Source: Tribonema minus (lineage: Eukaryota; Sar; Xanthophyceae; Tribonematales; Tribonemataceae). From it: DNA of 64,000 nt. The DNA lies in the NCBI GenBank assembly GCA_017506865.1, contig JAFCMP010000019.1, positions 62,001-126,000 on the forward strand, read 5' to 3'. The position numbers and the translations under genes were made by a program. Every line of letters begins with the position of its first letter. The first letter of the stretch is position 1. This document shows, in pieces, positions 11,901-21,534 of this stretch. The notes under the pieces were generated by a model. The model made no database searches. It was not told the origin of the DNA and saw only the letters and a list, made by a program, of their open reading frames with translations.

Positions 11901-14668
11901 CAGGTGCTCAGCGGCCCCGACGGCGCCGTCGTCCCCACTCTGTACTGCATCCGTGACGCCAACAGCAAGATGATGCTCGCGCACGCTTCATTCATTCATT
12001 CACTCATCCAATGCATTCATCCATGAATTCATGCGCCGCATCAGGTGCTCAGCGGCCCCGACGGCGCCGTCGTCTCCACTCTGTACTGCATCCGTGACGC
12101 CCAGCGGCAAGATGATGCTCGCGCACGCTTCATTCATTCACTCATTCATTCATCCATGAATTCACGCGCTGCATCAGGTGCTCAGCGGCCCCGACGGCGC
12201 CGTCGTCCCCAACTTGTACTGCATCGGCGACGCCAACGGCAAGATGATGCTCGCGCACGCGGCCAGCGCGCACGGCGTGAGCGCTGTCGAGAACATCTGC
12301 GGGCGCGCCAACGTCGTCAACCACAATGCCATCCCCGCGGCGTGCTTCACGCACCCCGAGATTGCCATGGTGAGTTTGTCGCGCGCGGCGGCAGTGAATT
12401 CTACAGGGTAAAAGTTTAGGTCAGATTGAGCTACATACCGTAGGAATGCCATCCCTGCCGCGTGCTTCACGCACCCCGAGATCGCCATGGTGAGAGTCGG
12501 TGGCAGTGGGTTGCACAGAGCGAGGGCTTGGGTCAGATTATGCCACATGCTGTAGGTATCTACTATCACATCATACTATCATACCATGCTACCCCCACGG
12601 CGTGCTTCACGCACCCGGAGATCGCCATGGTGAGATCTTTTCATTCACTTCCGTGAGAGGTGGTTGCGCGCGGCGGCAGTGGGTTGCACAGAGCGCGGGT
12701 TTTGGTTAGATTGTGCTGCAGTCTGTAGGTATGCCATCCCTGAGGCGCGCTTCATGCATCCCGAGGTAGCCATGGTGAGAGTTGGTTGCGTGCGGCGGCA
12801 CTGGGGTGTACAGAGCGAGGGTTTGATTTGGGCGCTGATACAATATGTACCCAATCGGCATGCTTCACACACCCAGAGATCGCCATGGTGAGTCAGTCGC
12901 AGCCACGGAGGGGCTAGGGACAGGGGCGCTTTGCGACACTCCGCGTATGCGGCTGCGCTAGCGAAGTCTGGTCACACTCTTGGTGCACGTAGATGCTGCG
13001 GTATGCTTCACGCACACGTAGATTGCCACGGTGAGTGAGTGCCTTGTCGCGCGCCTTGTGGATGTTGCAAAGCTGGCAGCGCCAGCTGCTGCATCGTTCG
13101 TGCATGGGCTGCATGGCGCAGCGCGCTGCCTAACACTCACTTTTACCCTGAGGCCTCGCCGCCATGTCTCATGGTCGATGATTGGCATTGCACCGTTGGC
13201 GGCGGCGTATTCTAAGCCTCCGGGATTGCCTGTGTGAGACCGCACTTCAGACATCGCAACCCCGTGGCTGGGTAGATGAAGTAAAGGAGCAGGCAGCCCG
13301 CGGCTTGATGCAGATAACTTTTTTTACATAGATGCGCGCGCCACTGCAAACGGTGGACTCTCCGCGCGCTATTAGTTCTCTAGTGCTGCGCACGCTCTCA
13401 GACGGCGTCCCGCAGGAGCTCATCTCAATGTCAACGCAGCATCCATTCATACATACATACCGACTCAGCGCCGCCCCTGCGCCATCGCTGTGCCGCAACA
13501 GGTCGGCCTCACCGAGGAGCAGGCTAAGGAGGACGCCGCTGCTAAGGGGTACGAGCTCGGCAAGTCTGTGGGACACTTCCGCGCCAACTCCAAGGCGCTC
13601 GCGGAGGGCGAGGGCGACGGCATTGCCAAGGTACGAGCGCTGATCATTTGCACACGGTGTTAAAGTTGAAGTTGTGTTGAACCATGGCGATCGCAACTGC
13701 GGCGGGGGCGCGCAGAAAGAGGCGCCATGATGGCGTAGCATCTCACCTTGTCTCGGCGCCACGTCCAAGGCGCTGGCGGACGGTGAGGGCGACGGCCTTG
13801 CCAAGGTACGCGCACCGATCACTTTGCGCTGTCTTGAAGTTGAAGTTGTACTTACCAGAGCCACTGCAACTGCGGGGGGGGGGGGGGGGGGGTACGCACA
13901 GAGAGGCGCCACTGCGGCACAGCAGCACCGGCCCGCATGCACGTGCCTGGAGTATTTCCAGGCACACTGACACTGAAACAGAGGCCTGCGGAACACAACC
14001 TCTGCGCAGGGGTGCGACATTGCGCCGGCTTGCGTGGGGGAAATGTTCAGAACTGGAAGCTGCCCCGCACCTGCAGGGCGCTGGAGCACCTCTCATTTCG
14101 ACAGCTTGACTTTGTGTCAGGCTCGCGTTCATTTCATGGCTGCGCCTCTAGAGCTCTCTTCTTGTATCATCTCCAAGCCGTTGGTGGTGGCTGTGAAGGG
14201 ATAGCCGCAGCGTGCTCGGGCGCAGGGCGCTGCTGTCGCCATTGCACTTGTTGTTGAGGTATCGCCTACGCCCGCTGACAGTGTATGCACAATTTCATAC
14301 TTGAAGTATGCAACGTGAAGAATGAAAACAAAGATCATCACGGAGTCGACATGCGCCCTGATGCACGTTCGCCCTCTTGACGAACCTCAACCCTAACCCT
14401 ATCAAACCCAACCCTGACGCTAACCCTACCCCCCCCCCCCAACCCCGTGTGTATTAATGCGTAGGTGCTGTTCAACAAGGGCACGGAGGAAATCGTCGGC
14501 GTTCACATCATCGGCATCCACGCCGCGGACCTCATCCAGGAGTGCTCCAACGCGATCGCGACGGGCACGACCGTGCGCGAGCTGTCCATGCTCGTGCACA
14601 CGCACCCGACGCTGTGCGAGGTGCTCGACGAGGCGTTCAAGGGCGCGGTCGGGCGCGCCGCGCACTGA
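5938..14668 (+). CDS. Plastid dihydrolipoamide dehydrogenase (E3 subunit), eight exons
   Basis: Exons 5938-6154, 6421-6533, 8254-8520, 9562-9819, 10696-10893, 12178-12369, 13502-13630 and 14465-14668; all phases fit, giving 525 residues. It oxidises the dihydrolipoyl arm of plastid pyruvate dehydrogenase with FAD and passes electrons to NAD+. Visible landmarks: a hydrophobic N-terminus with ASAF|VAP (residues 18-24), the secondary-plastid bipartite targeting motif; FAD loop [11 protein letters not shown] (about 57-67); redox disulfide CVNRGC (C88/C93); NAD loop [19 protein letters not shown]; the second FAD stretch [17 protein letters not shown]; and the C-terminal catalytic HTHPTLCE. The downstream reading closely follows plant/cyanobacterial plastid-type E3 rather than the mitochondrial type. 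ATG 5938 was chosen because it gives the full targeting peptide; ATG 5950 is an alternative. Introns are long (about 270 to 1,700 bases) and packed with decayed copies of adjoining exon edges. Confidence 0.93.
7879..7909 (+). repeat. Interstitial telomere-like TTAGGG repeat
   Basis: About four consecutive TTAGGG units, then a degenerate one, inside intron 2 of the dehydrogenase gene. Similar short arrays lie near 11446, 17000-17065, 50430-50466, 52346, 53160, 55890-55930 and 62360 (reverse orientation in the last ones). Confidence 0.85.
8612..8935 (+). repeat. Tandem decayed copies of exon 3 tail plus donor site
   Basis: Positions 8612-8698 repeat the last ~85 bases of exon 3 (about 8436-8520), including the following GTGCGG donor. 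Positions 8785-8820 repeat only the last ~35 bases, with a GTACGC donor. The intronic DNA after each (TGATTGATT plus GCTGCTGCTG runs) is repeated too, so the unit is an exon tail plus the intron start, about 150-170 bp long. A fainter third copy may begin near 8936. Confidence 0.85.
9417..9459 (+). repeat. Copy of exon 4 start with its acceptor
   Basis: After a CAG acceptor at 9414-9416, the first ~40 bases of exon 4 (9562 onward) are repeated with one difference, then the similarity ends. It reads [14 protein letters not shown] before diverging. Three tandem CTCAACTTCAA-type units (about 9482-9546) separate it from the real exon. Confidence 0.88.
10235..10587 (+). repeat. Three decayed copies of exon 5 start with acceptors
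   Basis: Copies at about 10235-10257, 10378-10420 and 10545-10587 repeat the start of exon 5 (10696 onward; [14 protein letters not shown]). Each follows a TCAG- or GCA-type acceptor-like end and a C-rich tract. The copy nearest the real exon is the best preserved. Two of the three are also followed by the same ACAAGCCCCCACTTT intronic sequence. Confidence 0.87.
11817..12128 (+). repeat. Three copies of exon 6 start with acceptors
   Basis: Copies begin after GCATCAG at 11817 (about 19 bases long), 11904 (about 84 bases) and 12045 (about 84 bases); the real exon starts at 12178 after the same GCATCAG. The 11904 copy keeps an open frame, and the 12045 copy has a frame change. TTCATTCATTC runs and CCATGAATTCA separate the units, so the duplicated unit includes intron sequence. 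Confidence 0.9.
12445..13030 (+). repeat. Five copies of exon 6 end with GTGAG donors
   Basis: The exon 6 tail (CACCCCGAGATTGCCATG followed by GTGAG) recurs at 12445-12489, about 12592-12629, 12731-12774, 12854-12887 and 12997-13030. Each copy keeps a GTGAG donor and each is usually followed by similar intronic sequence (GGCAGTGGGTTGCACAGAG). Divergence grows with distance from the real exon. Confidence 0.9.
13757..13805 (+). repeat. Copy of exon 7 end with donor
   Basis: It repeats the last ~50 bases of exon 7 (ending GGCATTGCCAAG at 13630) and the following GTACG donor with GCACCGATCACTTTGC. The frame still reads GEGDGLAK. Confidence 0.88.
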
Positions 14669-15876
14669 GCAGCGCTGCCGCGTAGCCGTGGTGACCGGCA
14701 CGCTCGGTCGCAGTCGCCGTTTGAGGCGCTAATGAGGTGCCTCGCGGCACCACTAGCGGTGCCCTATCACCAGTGTAATAAGGTGCCCTGAGACACTTAT
14801 ACGGCGCTTTGCGCGCGCGCCTTGCGCGCTGTAATGGATATGGTCCGCCCTTGTGGAGGGGGGGCGGAGGGGGGATTGAATGCTTGAAAAGCTCCCTTCT
14901 GGCACTGAGACATCCCCTTATCCCAAGGGCGGTTGCAGTGCCGCGACACTTGATGCATGTAGCAATGATGCGGCGCCCTCCATGTAGCATTTACATTTGG
15001 CGCCGGCAGCGCGCACACGCACACATTGGCACATTTTCTAGGAGCTTATTATCGGTCACGTTGACGCCAGGGTTGTCATGCATTCATTCGCGAATTGCAC
15101 CCTACCTGATCCACATTTGCACGCCTGCAAAGGCTGGTCATGTTCTGTGTCGGTGTTTGCATGAAGAATGCCCTGCATGTTTGCGTGCTATTCTGCATCG
15201 CGGTTGTCTCTGATGATTGTTCACTGTGCACCCGTCACCATGGTGACGGCAGGTTTGGCAGAGCATTGTCGCCATAACAACGTTCTCGCGTCGCCTCCAC
15301 TGTTCTGTTGCAGTCTCTCTTGCTGTTACTACACTCATTGCTAAATGAAAGTGCAGTGTTGAAGGTCCTGCTAGCAGGCATGGGCACTCTCAGCGAGATC
15401 TCTACCTACTGTATATTTTGAGTCCGACTCAGTCCCGTGGGCACAGGACCTCCGCTCAGGAATCTGCATGCAATTTGTGGGTGCAACATGCCGTGCGTGG
15501 TATGCGTGGGAAGTCATGCGGCCTGGTAGTGTCTGTTCTTGCTTTTTAGAAAGCAGTGGCGTTGCACGGTCGCCTTGGCTGCTTGTTCTCGCCAGTCTCC
15601 CAAACAGCGCAAGTGAGGCTCCCGTAGGCGACGAGTCACTTTTAAAATAACGGACTCCTTGAAGACTCAAGCCGTTCTGACTCGAGACTGACTCAGTCCC
15701 GTGGGCACAGGACCTCCGCTCAGGAACTTGTGCAACCTGCCGTGCGTGCGTCGTCGTGGTGCAGGAAGAGGTCATGCAAGCGGCCCCGCTGGTGACCATT
15801 TTGCTCTACAGAACAGCGGCGCCGCACTGCGCCATCGGCATCCAGCACACCATCTAGCACGCACTGTGGACCTGCA
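14669..15876. other. Intergenic, no gene recognised
   Basis: Holds a direct-repeat pair (15419-15560 and 15683-15815) sharing GACTCAGTCCCGTGGGCACA, GGACCTCCGCTCAGGAA, CCGTGCGTG and GTCATGC in the same order, plus CA-rich stretches. It could hide a 5' exon of the next gene. Confidence 0.55.
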
Positions 15877-18800
15877 ATGTCCACGACCGTGGCACTGGTT
15901 GGAGGCTTTCTGGATTTCCCAGCTTATTCAACTTGCTTCTGGGAGAGGTTGACCAAACAGCTGGAGGCCCGCGGCTTTCGCGTCCTCGTGGTCTCCCCCT
16001 CGCCAGTTGGCTCCCTACACGACAGGTGTGTCTGATAGTCTGACATACACGCATACGTGTCATGATGATTGATATTGACGCTTTAACCCCAACAACTGTG
16101 TGTGTCGGGGCGACACACACAGGCTGTAGGTTTCGTAACGCTTATCAATCACATTCTCCTTCTTGCTGGGTCGCTTGCACGTTAACATCACCGGCCGTCG
16201 TTGTTGCACTGTTGCTTGCAGGGCGTGCCAGGTGTTTTACGAGTTGAAGGGCGGGCTGGTGCAGTTTGGGGAGCAGCACTCGCAGGAGCACGGCCATGCA
16301 CCTACAGGGGCACTTTGTGAGGGGCTGCACCAGGGATGGGACCTCTCAAGTCCCATACACCTTATCGGTGGGACAAGAAAAAAGCCGAAATTGTTCAACT
16401 TCAACGTAGTGGTCACGCAGTTGTGTGTGCACTAGCTCATTCAGTACCACACATCCAGAGTGCACAGGAGCAGTCGCTTGCAACCGCCCGGCCTGGTCAG
16501 TGTTTGTAATAGAGCGCGCAGCCTTTTCGCATCATGCTTATATGATTTTTCCACCGCATCTGTAATTTAGTTGCAGTCCCAACTGCTGAATTTTGTGGTA
16601 GTGATGGTTGGTGATGCATCACATGGCGCACGGCACTTCACTGAAGCACTCGTGATTGTGCTGCGGTGAGATGTGATGCGGCCTCTAAAGTGGTACCACA
16701 AGTTGTTTCGTACATGATCATCAACGCCACGAGCGCTCGCATGTCACATGCAAGACATCAGGTGTTGTGCAGCATGTTGACCGCCGCTCGCTTTCATGGG
16801 ATGCTGTCGCTGAACTTCCCAAAAGCATCGCGGCAACTATTGCACACGCCGTTATTCAACCGCCTTCAACTCACCAAACAGCAGCAAATCACCAATCAGG
16901 CAAACAAGGTGGCTGTCGCCGCCACTTGCACGCATCTGCTGTTTGACAGACAGCAGCGCACCGTGGTCTTTCAACTCAGCTCACGCCCCAAGGACCAGGG
17001 TTAGGGTCAGGATTAGGGTTAATTAATTAGGGCTAGGGACAGGGTCACGGTGAGGGTTAGGGTTACGGCGAGGCTCAGTGCAGTGGTGTCCTTTACACGC
17101 CGCCTCGCCTCCTTTGGCAACATTCCATAGTCGTCAAGACGCTTCGCTCAGCATTGCTGAGCGCTGCTGCATTGTCATCGCCACGCGCGTGCGCAGGCCA
17201 CTCCTTTGGAGGCCAGACCTGCAGGATGCTGCAGCACCTGCTGAGCACTGGTCACTTCAACTGCGCCGCGTACGCGACCGACGCCGGCTGGGTGCGCAGC
17301 CTCACCACCATCAACGCGCCTCTGAACGGGTCGCTCGTGGTGCACACCATGGGCCAGGCGTGCACGGCCACGGCAGCGCTCGCCTGGGGCTCCAAGGTGC
17401 GTAAATCATAGCGAAAAGACTTGGGATGTTTGACCAAGTAGCTGCTGAGTGCATCACGTGTTGCCGGGAACGGGCTAGCGGTACCAGGCACGCAGTTGCA
17501 GCTGCATGCGTCTTAGAGGCGCCTGCTCCACGATCCATGCTTTGCATCAGCACTCAGCAGCAGCAGCAGCAGCGCTCCTGCCTCGCGCGCAGAGCGCAGC
17601 GGCGGCGGCGGCCCGTCGCACGCCTGCGCCCTCGCGCGCCACGTCCCCATGGCAGCGCACGCTCGGACTTGGCGGGCAGGCGGCATACAGAACATCCATT
17701 TCAGGTAGCACAGGACCGCTTGCAGCGGCGTAGAGTCTCATGGTTCGGCAGTCGAGACCCGTTGGTCCGGTGCGCGTCATGTTGTCCTCCTAGTGGTCGC
17801 TGCAGCCACCGTGATGTACAATGACAGTGCCGCATTGAGCGGCGTGCGCGGAGCGTGCTACTGGCTCTGTTGAACAGCGCGCTGCGCCGACGCACGGTCG
17901 GCGGCGGCGCTGCGGATGCCTGGGGCAACAGCACGTCCGCGTATTCCTGCGGCCTGCCGCTGTTCGCGCTCGGGTGAAGTCATCCGCAATTGCTGTGTTC
18001 AGGGGCTCCATTTGGGACTTCAACCCTGAACCTCCAGAGCAATGGCCAGGGCTCGCAGAGCAGCTGCAGAACCCTCTCCACATTAAGCAGGTACACGGTG
18101 CTACTGAAGATCACACCCCACCGTCACCCCCCTCCCGCCCTCTGCACAGCGCACCCACTGCCCTGCCCCCCCCCCCTTCCTCCCCCCCCCCCAAACCCTA
18201 ACCCCAGGGCTTCTGGCTCGGCGTCGCGCTGCACGTGCTGGAGGCTCTAGACGCGCGCCTGCTGCGCGCGCGCGCCTTCGACCCGCAGCTGCAGCACTGG
18301 CGCCTCACGTGGCGCGCCGCGCTGTACGCGCTGCGCGGCCGCAGCGCCGTCTTTGACGGCGCCGACCACGCCGCCTTTGACATGACGCCGGCGCGCAGCG
18401 CAGTGCTCAACAGGGTCTTCCGCACGCACGGCGGCACGTACTACTTCAGCCTGGCGGGCGCGTCGGACAGCGGCGGCGGCGGCGGCGCCGCCGCAGATGC
18501 CAGTACATGCGGCGCACCCAGCGGCAGCGGCGGCGGCAGCGGCGACGGCAGCGGCGGCGGCAGCGGCGGCGGCAGCGGCGGCGGCGGCGATAAATGCGGT
18601 GGCGGCAGCGAATGCGGCAGCAGCGACAGCGGCGGCAGCGACGGCGGCGGCAGCGGCAGCGGCGCCAAGCCTGCGCGGTTGCTGCAGGCCGTCGGCGCCG
18701 TCCTCTACGCGGCGATGGCGCAGCTGCATTCGGAGGCTCGCGCGCGGCGCCACGCGCACGCGGTCGCGCCGCTGTGCGCCGTGCCCCCCGCGCGCTGGTT

Positions 18801-19614
18801 CGCGGACGGCCACGATGGGGTCCTGGAGACGTGGAGCCAGCGCGTGCCCTGGTGCGCCGCGCGCGGCTACGAGCCCTCCCTTCCGGGGGCCCTGGCCGCA
18901 GCGCCTGCGGCACTGGCCGGCGCCGCGCCGCCGCCGCCGCAGCGCAGCAGCAGCGGCAGCGCCGCCGCGACGGGCAGCGGCGCGCCGCCGCTTGAGCCGG
19001 GCGTCTGGCACTGCGAGGACACGGCCATCGACCATCTGTGGGCGCACGTCTTGCCCCAGCGCGCAGACGACGTGCTGTCGCGCCTCGCGGCCGCGCTCGC
19101 GGCGCTGCCGCCGCGCGACGCCGCGGCGGCGGCGGCGGCGCGCGAGGCCGCCGCGGCGACGCGCGCCGTGCACGCGGCGCTGGCGGCGCCGGCGGACGCG
19201 CAGGTCGCGGTGGCAGTGGCGGCGGAAGAGGCAGTGCCGGCGGCAGCGTCGAGCGCAAAGACGGTGCCAGAGGCAGCAGCAGCAGCGCCTCTGGACGCCG
19301 TCGCCGCGATCGCGCCGCACAAGTGCTGCAGCGGCGGCGGCAGCGGCGCCGGCGGCGACGCGTCGTCCGCGCTGGCGACGGCGATGGCGGCGCGCCGCGT
19401 GAAGCTCGCATTTGCGTGCGGCTGCGCGGAGCCCGCAGCGGCGGCGCCGCCGCGTCGAGCGTTGATGCAGTGGCTGGCAGTGCTCAGCGCGCTGCTGCTG
19501 CCGGAGGCGCTGACGCTGCGCGTCTGCCGTGTGCGCCACGCCGCGGCGCTGCTGCTGGCGCTGGCCGCGGGGGCGGCGCTGCTGGCGGGCTGCGCGCCGC
19601 GGCTGATGCGGTGA
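15877..19614 (+). CDS. Alpha/beta-hydrolase, lipase-like, C-terminal hydrophobic anchor
   Basis: Exons 15877-16025, 16222-16367, 17197-17396, 17828-17973, 18003-18090 and 18208-19614; phases agree, giving 711 residues. The GHSFGG nucleophile elbow is formed across the 16367/17197 splice, with HLIG before it and QTCRMLQHLL after it. Upstream, VALVGGFLDFPAY and DRACQVFYELKGG match the N-terminal part of the eukaryotic/bacterial triacylglycerol-lipase-like family, and late blocks (GTYYFSLAG, DGVLETWSQ, PGVWHCEDTAIDHLW) carry its later conserved regions, including the probable catalytic His. Two long Gly/Ser/Ala inserts break the last exon. The last ~50 residues contain an uncharged segment (AALLLALAAGAALLAG), suggesting a tail anchor. 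The fourth exon is the weakest: chosen by phase and sites, not by homology. The start may lie further upstream. Substrate is not predictable beyond an ester or acylglycerol. Confidence 0.72.
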
Positions 19615-21534
19615 CGCGTGCTGCGATTTTTATGCTCTTGAAGTACTATCTTGAAGTAAGGCGAGGCTGCAACAAGTTCTGGCCTACGCGGCGCTTGGAC
19701 CCGCGGCGCTTGGACGCGGCGGCGCATGGCGTGTCGATTGCGGCTGCATATTTAACGGGCGCGCGGCAGCGGGCGCCCAGCTCTGTCCGGCTCATGCCGC
19801 GCCAGTGCATGCGCTCACGCAGTGTCTCGGCTGCATTCCGCACGGGGGCAGCAGCGAAAGCGATTGCCAGTGCACGAGGGCAGCAGTGCAACTGGCGCGC
19901 GCACAACAGCATCAACAACGCTCAGGCGCCTTGCCAATTGTGATGAGGTCGCCAGCGGGGGGTGGCAGCTGCCAAGTTGCTGAGCTGTTCACATGCCCGT
20001 ATGTACGTATAGCACGTGTATTTGTACTGGAATTGTCGCAGGTGGTCGGTGCAGGCGCTATGGCGCACACAAAGTGCCATAGCCTGATGATGCACACACA
20101 CTGTGAAGCGGGTCACGCACCGCGGCAGCGGTGATCATGGTGCAGGTAGGCCGTGTGGGTGTGTGAGTGGGGGGAGGGGGGTTATTTTTGTACAGCAGGT
20201 TGCGCTTGCAATCAAGCAGGCGGCAGTCACTTTGGTGCTGAACTTTGCCACGGTTTTCAAAAGAGTCTGTTTTAGGCGGCAGTGCCCCAACGGCACCCGC
20301 AGGCGCGGCCTCACATGCAGAGCACTGTGCACTAATGTGGACAATATAACTTCAACTTGAAGTGGGACATGTAACTGCGCCGCTGTCTCTTTACGATCCC
20401 TGGCACTGAGCGAGTCTGATCAGAGCATATCGTGCCGGGTGTACAAAAGGTGTGCAGACATTCTTGGCCGTTTAGTATGTACCACAACTTCATTGCCTGT
20501 CATGCAATGAATGAACGATGAATTCATTGGATTGCCGAGGATGTGTACATTGCGTCATGATAGGGGCGGACAACTGTCATCTGCACGTTAAATGCTACTG
20601 CGATGATGTCTTCACGATGGGGATGCACGCTGTGCACAGCACACTGATATGGCGCACCGGCGGAGGTTGCCTTGTGTCTTGGTTGGATACAGTGTCATTG
20701 CCTCTGCTCATGTTTCCGACAGCAAATGGCTTGTTTGCCTTACATGTATGTCAATATACACGGTGTACTGGCCCTGTTTGGAACAGTTCCAAATGCAAAG
20801 TATGAACAACAACAAGATAGCAACAGCAAAGCAGCAAGAACAACAGAAAGGCAGCATGCATTACTGGAAGACACCAATGCCACAACCCTTGCTCATTCAC
20901 CCGTGTGGCAGCGTGCGGAAAAGGTGCTACTGAGCCCACAATGGCAAGCAATGGGCGTGATACTGTCATTAGTGTGGCTGGGGCTGTCCGCACGGCGGTT
21001 GTTCACACTGACTCGTTGACATTCAGAAAATTGCCATTAACAGGACATGCGCCAGCTCAAAGGAATAGCGATGCACACAGCAAGCACCTTACTGCAGCTA
21101 AACGACTACAAGCCCGTGATAATTACGGCTTGCCCTCGTCCTCAGGTGCATCACCCTACCGGTACAACACCCAGCTAGCCCCCCCCCCTGACCTGCCTCC
21201 AAGAGTAATAGATTTGAGGCGCCGTTTAGCGCGCGCGCCGATGTAAGCACTGCTGCCTTGGGAACACCGTTTGCACGCAAGCACGCAGCGAGTGCGCGCG
21301 CGCGCAGCGGCCCGCCCGCACGCCTAGATGCTGAACACGGTGAGCCACAGCAGTCATGGCCGTGACAAACGACGGCGGCGCCAGTCTTCCGTGCAGCCTG
21401 CGAGGCATCAGTGCTCAGGCACTGGTTCCCACGCAAAGCCGCTGGTCGGGGGAGGGGGAGGGGGGGGGGTCCACGCACATTTGCACGCGAGCGCTGCTGC
21501 TTGCAGAGCAATGCTGCGTTGCAGATGCGCGTGG
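19615..21534. other. Intergenic, no gene recognised
   Basis: Nothing family-like on either strand. It contains one AACTTCAACTTGAAG word near 20349 and moderate-GC stretches (20350-21100). Confidence 0.55.

Noticed and set aside
12446-13030. Idea that the GTGAG-ended copies are a CRISPR-like or regularly spaced array
   Set aside because: Spacing is irregular, the copies are exon 6 coding sequence with donors, and divergence is graded.
18247-19539. Long antisense frame (430 residues) opposite the lipase-like gene
   Set aside because: It is Arg/Ala-rich, without domain-like blocks, and mirrors GC-rich codon bias of the real exon on the other strand.
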